This document shows, one piece after another, positions 1-5,322 of a DNA stretch of 5,322 nucleotides. The stretch covers positions 1 to 5,322 of the forward strand of contig CALEDU010000103.1 in NCBI GenBank assembly GCA_937949455.1, written 5' to 3'. Both the position numbers and the translations under genes were made by a program. Below the pieces are notes generated by a model. It saw only the letters and a list, made by a program, of their open reading frames with translations. It made no database searches and had not been told where the DNA came from. The stretch comes from an uncultured Tepidimonas sp. (lineage in GTDB: Bacteria > Pseudomonadota > Gammaproteobacteria > Burkholderiales > Burkholderiaceae_C). The first letter of the stretch is position 1. Each line of letters starts with the position of its first letter.

Positions 1-734
1 TCATCGCACCGCTGTGGTGGTGGCGCGGCGGCCCGTTTGCCGCTGTGCCACGTGTCGTCAGCCGCGGGCTGTGGCGCGACGGCACACTGCTGGGGCTGGT
101 GCTGTTTGCGGCCATCAACCTGCAGCAGGTGGGCTTGCTGGGCACGAGCGTGTCCAACGCCGGTTTCATCACCGGGCTGTATGTGGTGCTGGTGCCCATT
201 TTGATGCGTCTGCTGGGCCAGCCGGTGGGCCTGCCCGTATGGCTAGCGGTGGGGCTGTCGGCCGCCGGGTTGTACTTTTTGAGCGTCAAGCCCGACGCCA
301 CCATCGCCCCAGGCGATTGGCTGCAGTTGGGCGGGGCCGGCCTGTGGGCCGTCCATGTGCTGTTGGTTGGGCACTGGGCGCGGCACCACGACGCCATCCG
401 CCTGTCCATCGTGCAGTACGCGGTCGCCGGGGCGCTGTCCTGGGCGGCAGCCCTGTGGCGGGACGAGACCATCACCGCCGCTGCCCTGACCGGCGCGGCG
501 GGGGCCATTGCCTGGGGCGGCATCCTGTCGATCGGCATCGCCTACACGCTGCAGGTCGTGGCCCAGCGCACCGCCAAGGCGTCGCATGCCGCGGTCATCT
601 ACAGCAGCGAGGGCGTATTCGCCGCCATCGGCGGCTGGTGGATCCTGGGTGAGACGATTGGCTGGCGCGGATGGGGCGGTGCCACCCTGATCCTGGCTGG
701 CATGCTGCTCGCGCAACTGGGGCGTCGATCTTGA
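1..734 (+). CDS. DMT superfamily (EamA-type) membrane transporter, 5' end missing
   Basis: This is the C-terminal part of an inner-membrane drug/metabolite transporter. The reading frame is open from base 3 to the TGA at 732-734, giving 243 visible codons. Family members are about 300 residues, so roughly 50-60 N-terminal residues lie upstream. The visible part runs as hydrophobic helices separated by short loops. The end of the first EamA repeat covers visible residues about 25-95, including NAGFITGLYVVLVPIL. The second repeat covers about 100-240 and ends in the typical WWILGE segment followed by a last glycine-rich helix (GGATLILAGMLLAQ). Ten helices in two repeats is the known fold. The ATG at 45 is internal, because coding similarity and the open frame continue upstream of it. 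The substrate cannot be read from the sequence; EamA proteins export or import amino acids, metabolites or other small molecules. The gene ends 87 bases before prfB and shows no functional link to it. Confidence 0.88.
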   Translation, partial: IAPLWWWRGGPFAAVPRVVSRGLWRDGTLLGLVLFAAINLQQVGLLGTSVSNAGFITGLYVVLVPILMRLLGQPVGLPVWLAVGLSAAGLYFLSVKPDATIAPGDWLQLGGAGLWAVHVLLVGHWARHHDAIRLSIVQYAVAGALSWAAALWRDETITAAALTGAAGAIAWGGILSIGIAYTLQVVAQRTAKASHAAVIYSSEGVFAAIGGWWILGETIGWRGWGGATLILAGMLLAQLGRRS

Positions 735-821
735 GCAGCGCTGCGGTCCAACCACGTCCAGGGTGGGCACCCCCATGCGAAAATGCAGGGTTTACGAACG
801 CCCGTCATCTGAAAGATCGCC
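735..821 (+). promoter_or_regulatory. Intergenic gap with a possible extended -10 promoter for prfB
   Basis: The 87 bases between the transporter stop and the prfB start are the only gap in the window long enough for a promoter. TG at 776-777, one base, then GAAAAT at 779-784 resembles an extended -10 element (four of six bases match TATAAT). It lies about 37 bases before the prfB ATG. No convincing -35 hexamer sits at the right distance, which is tolerated in extended -10 promoters. The prfB ribosome site is weak: GAAAG at 811-815, six bases before the ATG. There is no hairpin followed by a T-run, so I see no intrinsic terminator for the transporter gene. The promoter is a guess from sequence alone. 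Confidence 0.3.
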
Positions 822-1926
822 ATGGAAGCCGAACGCCTCAACGCCCTTGCCCACCGCCTGCAGGATCTGACACAGCGCGTCGCCGACTTGCGGAGGTTTC
901 TTTGACTACGATGCCAAGGCGCTAAAGCTGTCGGAGGTCAACACTGCGCTGGAAGACCCAGGTGTCTGGGGCGATCCCAAGCGCGCGCAGGATCTGGCCA
1001 AGGAGAAAAAATCCCTCGAAGACGTGGTGCAGGTGCTGGACCGGCTGGCGCAGGAGCTGGCCGACAACACCGAGCTGTTCGAGATGTCGCGCGCCGAGGG
1101 CGACGACGCGGGCCTGGAAACGATCGAGGCCGACGTCGAGCGCGTGGCGCCGGAGGTCGAGAAGCTCGAATTCCGCCGCATGTTCAACAACCCGGCAGAC
1201 CCCAACAATTGCTTCATTGACATCCAGGCTGGCGCGGGCGGCACCGAAGCGTGCGACTGGGCGCAAATGCTGTTGCGGCAGTATCTGCGCTATGCTGAGC
1301 GCAAGGGCTTCAAGGCCACGGTGGAGGATGAGCAGCCCGGCGACACCGCTGGCATCAAAAGTGCGACCATCAAGGTCGAGGGCGACTACGCCTTCGGCCT
1401 GCTGCGCACCGAGACTGGCGTGCACCGGCTGGTGCGCAAGTCGCCGTTCGACTCCTCCGGCGGGCGCCACACTTCGTTCGCGTCGGTATTCGTCTATCCG
1501 GAGATCGACGACTCGATCGAAGTCGAGATCAACCCAGCCGATGTGCGCGTGGATACCTACCGCGCCAGTGGTGCCGGCGGTCAGCACATCAACAAGACCG
1601 ACTCCGCGGTGCGACTGACGCACATCCCCACCGGCATCGTCGTCACCGCGCAGGACAGCCGCAGCCAGCACTCCAACCGTGACCTGGCGTGGCAGCGCCT
1701 GCGCTCCAAACTGTACGAGCTGGAGATGCGCAAACGCATGGAAACCCAGCAGCAGCTGGAGGCCACCAAGACCGATGTCGGCTGGGGGCACCAGATCCGC
1801 AGCTATGTGCTGGACCAAAGCCGCATCAAGGATTTGCGCACCAACGTCGAGGTATCCAACACGCAGAAAGTGCTCGACGGTGACCTCGACGTCTTCATCG
1901 AAGCCTCGCTCAAGCAGGGCGTCTGA
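822..1926 (+). CDS. prfB: Peptide chain release factor 2 (RF2), expressed by programmed +1 frameshift
   Basis: RF2 recognises UGA and UAA in the ribosomal A site and triggers release of the finished protein in the cytoplasm. The first 27 codons (822-902) end at TGA 903-905. Reading resumes at GAC 904-906 and continues to TGA 1924-1926, giving 367 residues against 365 in E. coli. After the junction the protein reads [14 protein letters not shown], the conserved RF2 sequence. The stop-codon-reading SPF motif is at residues 207-209 (1441-1449). The GGQ motif that enters the peptidyl transferase centre is at 252-254 (1576-1584), inside [15 protein letters not shown]; its glutamine is normally methylated by PrmC. 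Residue 248 is Ala, the common form at the site where E. coli K-12 has a less active Thr. The ATG at 822 is chosen because it gives an N-terminus alignable with E. coli RF2 (RLQDLTQR). Starting at 1024 would lose part of the N-terminal domain. pepN follows after 26 bases. Confidence 0.96.
892..906 (+). promoter_or_regulatory. RF2 programmed +1 frameshift site
   Basis: The site consists of a Shine-Dalgarno-like GGAGG (892-896), a three-base spacer TTT, the slippery leucine codon CTT (900-902) and the stop TGA with a following C (903-906). In the known mechanism, scarce RF2 leaves the ribosome paused at UGA. The internal Shine-Dalgarno pairing and the CUU-to-UUU slip of the P-site tRNA then move it one base forward, so full-length RF2 is made. 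Abundant RF2 terminates early and yields a 27-residue peptide. Order, spacing and the poor terminator context TGAC match the E. coli site. There the Shine-Dalgarno-like part is AGGGGG and the spacer is TAT. Confidence 0.95.
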
Positions 1927-1940
1927 GCCCCTCCCCCATC

Positions 1941-1944
1941 AGGA
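1941..1944 (+). promoter_or_regulatory. Ribosome binding site of pepN
   Basis: AGGA lies eight bases before the ATG at 1953, within the 26-base gap after prfB. It supports this start over later in-frame methionines. The resulting N-terminus reaches the conserved PepN segment (PAYWIDTVDLTFDLDPAKT) after about 20 residues, as in E. coli. Confidence 0.6.
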
Positions 1945-1952
1945 CCGCACCC

Positions 1953-4616
1953 ATGACCGTTACGCGTGAAGGCAGCCCCCGAATCGTGCGCCGCGAGGAT
2001 TACGCGCCGCCCGCCTACTGGATCGATACCGTCGATCTGACTTTCGACCTCGATCCGGCCAAGACGCGCGTGCTCAACCGCATGCGCATGCGCCGCAACC
2101 CGGACATGCCGGCGCAGCCGCTGCGGCTGGACGGCGAAGACCTCAACCTGGCGCGCGTGCTGGTCAACGGCCAAGGCACGAGCTTCCGGCTGGACGGCAG
2201 CCAGCTCGTGCTGGAGGCGCTGCCCGAAGGTCCCGAGCCGTTCGAGCTGGAGATCTTCACCACCTGCGTGCCCGAGAAAAACACTCAACTGATGGGCCTG
2301 TACGTCAGCCAGGGCACCTTCTTTACGCAGTGCGAGGCCGAGGGTTTCCGGCGCATCACCTACTTCCTCGACCGGCCCGACGTCATGGCCACCTACACCG
2401 TGACGCTGCGAGCCGATAAACAGCGCTACCCCGTCCTGCTGTCCAACGGCAATCTGGTCGAAAGCGGAGAGCTCGACGGCGGTCGCCACTATGCCAAATG
2501 GGTCGATCCACACCGCAAGCCCTGCTATCTGTTTGCGCTGGTGGCCGGCAATTTGGTGTGCCGCAGCCAGCCCATCGTCAGCCGCCACGGCACCGAGCAT
2601 CTGCTGCAAATCTATGTCCGCCAAGCCGATCTGGACAAGACTGAGCATGCGCTGCAGTCGTTGATGGCTGCCATCGCCTGGGACGAGACACGCTTTGGCC
2701 TGCCGCTGGACCTGGAGCGTTTCATGGTGGTCGCCACCAGCGACTTCAACATGGGGGCGATGGAGAACAAGGGCCTCAACATCTTCAACACCAAGTACGT
2801 GCTGGCCAACCCGGCCACCGCCACCGACACCGACTACGCCAACATCGAGTCGGTGGTGGCACACGAGTACTTCCACAACTGGACCGGAAACCGTGTCACC
2901 TGCCGCGACTGGTTCCAGCTCAGCTTGAAGGAAGGCTTGACGGTTTTCCGGGATCAGGAGTTCAGCCAGGATATGGCCGGCCACCCCTCGGCGCGCGCCG
3001 TCAAGCGCATCGAGGATGTGCGTGTACTGCGCACCGTGCAGTTCCCCGAAGACGCCGGGCCGATGGCGCACCCGGTGCGGCCCGACCAGTATGCCGAGAT
3101 CAACAACTTCTACACCGTCACGGTGTACGAAAAAGGCGCCGAGGTCGTGCGCATGATGCAGACCCTGGTGGGCCGCGAGGGCTTTGCGCGGGGGCTCAAG
3201 CTCTACTTCGAGCGCCACGACGGGCAGGCCGTGACCTGCGACGACTTCGCGCAAGCGATGGCCGACGCCAACCCCGACAGCGAATTGGCGCGCCGGTTGC
3301 CGCAATTCAAGCGTTGGTACGCCCAAGCCGGCACACCGCGCGTGCACGCCCAGGGCGATTACGATCCCGAAGCGCGCACCTACACGCTGACGCTGCGACA
3401 GAGCTGCTCGCCCACGCCGGGCCAGCCGGTCAAAGAGCCGTTCGTCATCCCGGTGGCGCTGGGTCTGCTGGATGCGCAGGGCCATGCGCTGCCACACACC
3501 GAGCGGCTGGTGGTGCTGCACGAGCCCGAGACCACCGTCGTCTTCGAAGAGCTGGACGCCGCTCCGGTGCCGTCGCTGCTGCGCGGCTTCAGCGCGCCGG
3601 TGATTCTGGAACACGCGCTGTCGAATGATGAGCTGCGCACACTGTTGGCGCACGACACCGACCCTTTCAACCGCTGGGAAGCCGGCCAGCAGCTGGCGCT
3701 GCGCCGGGCGCTGGCGGCGGTACGCGCCGACGGCCCGGTGCACGAGCCGCTCGATGCACCGTTTCTGGAGGCGATGCGTGCCGTACTGCACCACCCGATG
3801 TTGGATGCGGCGTTCAAAGAGCTGGTGCTGACACTGCCGGCCGAGTCCTATATCGCCGAGCAGCTCGATGTGGTCGATCCGCAACGTATCCACGCGGTGC
3901 GCGAGGCCATGCGGCGCCAGCTCGCGCATGCGCTGCACGAAGACTGGATTGGGGTCTACGAACGGCACAAAGACAATGGTGCCTACCGCCCAGACCCGAT
4001 CAGTGCCGGTCGGCGCGCGCTGGCCGGCTTGGCGCTGCACATGCTGTGCCTGGCTGCGCGCGACCATGGCAACCCGGTCTGGCCGGGCCGGGCCTACCAG
4101 CGCTTCAAGGACGCCACCCACATGACCGACCGCTACCAGGCTCTCAGCGCGCTGGTGGTGGCAGGGCACGAACTGGCACCACGGGCGCTCGAGCAATTCC
4201 ATGTCCGTTTCCGCAACGAGGAACTGGTGCTGGACAAGTGGTTCGCGCTGCAGGCTGGCGCACCCGACCGCAATGGCGACGCGCTGCCGCGTGTCCAGGC
4301 CCTGCTGCAGCACCCGGACTTTCACCTGCGCAACCCCAACCGCGCGCGCAGCCTGATCCACACCTACTGTCACGCCAACCCAGCGGGCTTTCACCGCGCC
4401 GACGGTGCCGGCTACGCCTTCTGGCGCGACCGCGTACTGGAGCTCGACGCCTTCAACCCACAGGTGGCGGCGCGCCTGGCGCGCGCGCTGGACCGTTGGA
4501 AAAAGCTGGCCGAGCCCTACCGCAGCGCCGCGCAGACCGCACTGCAGGCCGTAGCTGCCCACGAACCGCTCAGCACGGACGTGCGCGAGGTCGTCACGCG
4601 CGCGCTGGCCGACTGA
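1953..4616 (+). CDS. pepN: Aminopeptidase N, M1-family zinc metallopeptidase
   Basis: PepN is a cytoplasmic zinc enzyme that removes N-terminal amino acids from peptides, mainly in the last steps of protein turnover. The 887 residues compare with 870 in E. coli PepN, and the gene looks complete. The zinc motif HEYFH is at residues 304-308, with the third ligand Glu327 in the LKEGLT segment; Glu305 is the catalytic base. The substrate-binding GAMEN motif is at 268-272, preceded by Met267 (E. coli Met260). Gln126 and Glu128 in QCEAEGFR match E. coli Gln119 and Glu121. Tyr392 in VYEKGAE matches the transition-state tyrosine Tyr381. By comparison with E. coli, the domains are roughly: beta domain 1-200, thermolysin-like catalytic domain 201-455, small beta domain 456-560, helical C-terminal domain to the end. 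A four-residue insertion relative to E. coli lies near residue 345 (MAGHPSARAV). There is no signal peptide. The gene sits between prfB and fbp with 26-base gaps on both sides and is probably co-transcribed with them. Confidence 0.97.
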   Translation: MTVTREGSPRIVRREDYAPPAYWIDTVDLTFDLDPAKTRVLNRMRMRRNPDMPAQPLRLDGEDLNLARVLVNGQGTSFRLDGSQLVLEALPEGPEPFELEIFTTCVPEKNTQLMGLYVSQGTFFTQCEAEGFRRITYFLDRPDVMATYTVTLRADKQRYPVLLSNGNLVESGELDGGRHYAKWVDPHRKPCYLFALVAGNLVCRSQPIVSRHGTEHLLQIYVRQADLDKTEHALQSLMAAIAWDETRFGLPLDLERFMVVATSDFNMGAMENKGLNIFNTKYVLANPATATDTDYANIESVVAHEYFHNWTGNRVTCRDWFQLSLKEGLTVFRDQEFSQDMAGHPSARAVKRIEDVRVLRTVQFPEDAGPMAHPVRPDQYAEINNFYTVTVYEKGAEVVRMMQTLVGREGFARGLKLYFERHDGQAVTCDDFAQAMADANPDSELARRLPQFKRWYAQAGTPRVHAQGDYDPEARTYTLTLRQSCSPTPGQPVKEPFVIPVALGLLDAQGHALPHTERLVVLHEPETTVVFEELDAAPVPSLLRGFSAPVILEHALSNDELRTLLAHDTDPFNRWEAGQQLALRRALAAVRADGPVHEPLDAPFLEAMRAVLHHPMLDAAFKELVLTLPAESYIAEQLDVVDPQRIHAVREAMRRQLAHALHEDWIGVYERHKDNGAYRPDPISAGRRALAGLALHMLCLAARDHGNPVWPGRAYQRFKDATHMTDRYQALSALVVAGHELAPRALEQFHVRFRNEELVLDKWFALQAGAPDRNGDALPRVQALLQHPDFHLRNPNRARSLIHTYCHANPAGFHRADGAGYAFWRDRVLELDAFNPQVAARLARALDRWKKLAEPYRSAAQTALQAVAAHEPLSTDVREVVTRALAD

Positions 4617-4630
4617 TCCCCTAACCGCCT

Positions 4631-4634
4631 GGAG
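4631..4634 (+). promoter_or_regulatory. Ribosome binding site of fbp
   Basis: GGAG lies eight bases before the ATG at 4643, the same geometry as at pepN. It supports this fbp start, which gives a normal class I N-terminus ([12 protein letters not shown]). Confidence 0.6.
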
Positions 4635-4642
4635 TCTGCACC

Positions 4643-5322
4643 ATGTTCGACAACCGCATCTCGCTGTCCCGCTACCTGATCGAGCAGCAGCGTGTGCACG
4701 GCACCATCACGCCGGAGCTGCGGCTGCTGCTGGAAGTCGTTGCGCGCGCCTGCAAGCGCATCGCTATCGCCGTCGGCAAAGGGGCGCTGGGTGGCGTGCT
4801 CGGCTCGGTGGGCACCGAAAACGTCCAGGGCGAGGTGCAGAAAAAGCTCGACGTCATCGCCAACGAGGTGCTGATCGAGGCCAACGAGTGGGGCGGCCAC
4901 CTGGCAGCCATGGCTTCCGAGGAGCTCGACGGCATTCACCCCGTCCCCAACCGCTATCCCCAGGGCGAGTATCTGCTGCTGTTCGACCCGCTGGACGGCT
5001 CCAGCAACATCGACTGCAACGTCAGTATCGGCACGATCTTCTCGGTGCTCAAACGCTCGAACGACGACCCCACCGTGATTGAGCCGGTGAGCGAGGCCGA
5101 CTTTTTGCAGCCAGGGCGCCAACAGGTCGCCGCTGGCTACTGCATCTATGGCCCACAAACGACCCTGGTGCTCACCGTAGGCAACGGCGTGGCGATGTTC
5201 ACACTCGACCGCGAACAGGGGGCCTGGATGCTGACGCAGGACCAAGTACGCATCCCCGAGGACACGCGCGAGTTCGCCATCAACATGAGCAACTGGCGCC
5301 ACTGGGCCGCACCGGTGCGCCG
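4643..5322 (+). CDS. fbp: Class I fructose-1,6-bisphosphatase, 3' end missing
   Basis: The enzyme hydrolyses fructose 1,6-bisphosphate to fructose 6-phosphate and phosphate with Mg2+, in gluconeogenesis or the Calvin cycle. The frame is open from ATG 4643 to the window edge: 226 codons of the roughly 335 usual for the family. Visible class I features are the [16 protein letters not shown] helix (about residues 58-73), the metal-binding pair Glu93-Glu94 in MASEELDGI, and the signature [11 protein letters not shown] (114-124). Asp115 and Asp118 in that signature correspond to metal ligands Asp118 and Asp121 of the mammalian enzyme. The C-terminal substrate-binding part and the last active-site lysine and glutamate lie beyond the window. 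The last visible segment is [11 protein letters not shown], which leads into the sugar-phosphate-binding region. No Calvin-cycle (cbb) gene is in view and the upstream neighbour is pepN. A gluconeogenic role is therefore the simpler reading, but an autotrophic one is not excluded. Confidence 0.96.
   Translation, partial: MFDNRISLSRYLIEQQRVHGTITPELRLLLEVVARACKRIAIAVGKGALGGVLGSVGTENVQGEVQKKLDVIANEVLIEANEWGGHLAAMASEELDGIHPVPNRYPQGEYLLLFDPLDGSSNIDCNVSIGTIFSVLKRSNDDPTVIEPVSEADFLQPGRQQVAAGYCIYGPQTTLVLTVGNGVAMFTLDREQGAWMLTQDQVRIPEDTREFAINMSNWRHWAAPVR

Noticed and set aside
735..773. Palindrome GCAGCGCTGC (735-744) and inverted repeat GGGTG/CACCC (761-772) after the transporter gene, as a possible terminator.
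   Set aside because: The palindrome has no room for a loop, the second stem leaves only a two-base loop, and no T-run follows either.
243..776. A 177-codon open frame on the - strand opposite the transporter gene.
   Set aside because: Its composition is arginine, glycine, proline and glutamine rich as expected of a GC-rich shadow frame, with no domain. The + strand frame encodes membrane helices.
822..905. prfB as a pseudogene because of the in-frame TGA at codon 28.
   Set aside because: The stop sits in the conserved RF2 programmed frameshift context with correct spacing, and the rest of the protein is intact and of normal length.
922..1818. A 298-codon open frame on the - strand opposite prfB.
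   Set aside because: It has the same codon-opposite-codon phase and the same explanation by absence of TTA, CTA and TCA. prfB is certain from its SPF and GGQ motifs.
1803..4562. A 919-codon open frame on the - strand, longer than pepN itself.
   Set aside because: Its codons lie exactly opposite pepN codons, so a stop appears only where the + strand has TTA, CTA or TCA in the pepN frame. This high-GC gene avoids those codons. The translation has no recognisable domain, whereas pepN has all its catalytic motifs.
4517..5302. A 261-codon open frame on the - strand opposite the end of pepN and the start of fbp.
   Set aside because: It lies in the same phase opposite fbp codons. The + strand encodes a clear class I fructose-bisphosphatase.

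Overview
The window (about two thirds G+C) looks like ordinary chromosomal DNA of a betaproteobacterium. The closest fit is Burkholderiales, probably Comamonadaceae-like. This rests on the high-GC codon use, on the protein sequences of the release factor, aminopeptidase N and fructose-bisphosphatase, and on the pepN-fbp order, which I recall from that family. The taxonomic call is an inference without a database search.

All recognised genes lie on the + strand. Bases 1-734 are the 3' part of a DMT/EamA-type membrane transporter whose first 50-60 residues lie upstream of the window. An 87-base gap (735-821) holds a possible extended -10 promoter. Next comes prfB (822-1926), encoding peptide chain release factor 2. 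It is split by the classical programmed +1 frameshift: the first 27 codons end at an in-frame TGA at 903-905, and the rest of the protein is read one base further on. Then come pepN (1953-4616), a complete M1-family zinc aminopeptidase N, and the first two thirds of fbp (from 4643 to the window edge), a class I fructose-1,6-bisphosphatase.

The gaps prfB-pepN and pepN-fbp are each 26 bases, with a Shine-Dalgarno core at the same place and no visible terminator. The three genes are therefore probably co-transcribed. Their roles (translation termination, peptide turnover, gluconeogenesis or Calvin cycle) are housekeeping and do not form one pathway.

The one notable regulatory device is the RF2 autoregulatory frameshift site at 892-906. 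It is a known system, here with a slightly different Shine-Dalgarno-like sequence from E. coli. I found no RNA gene, mobile element, CRISPR array, repeat family or undescribed system. The very long antisense open frames opposite prfB, pepN and fbp are explained by codon use.
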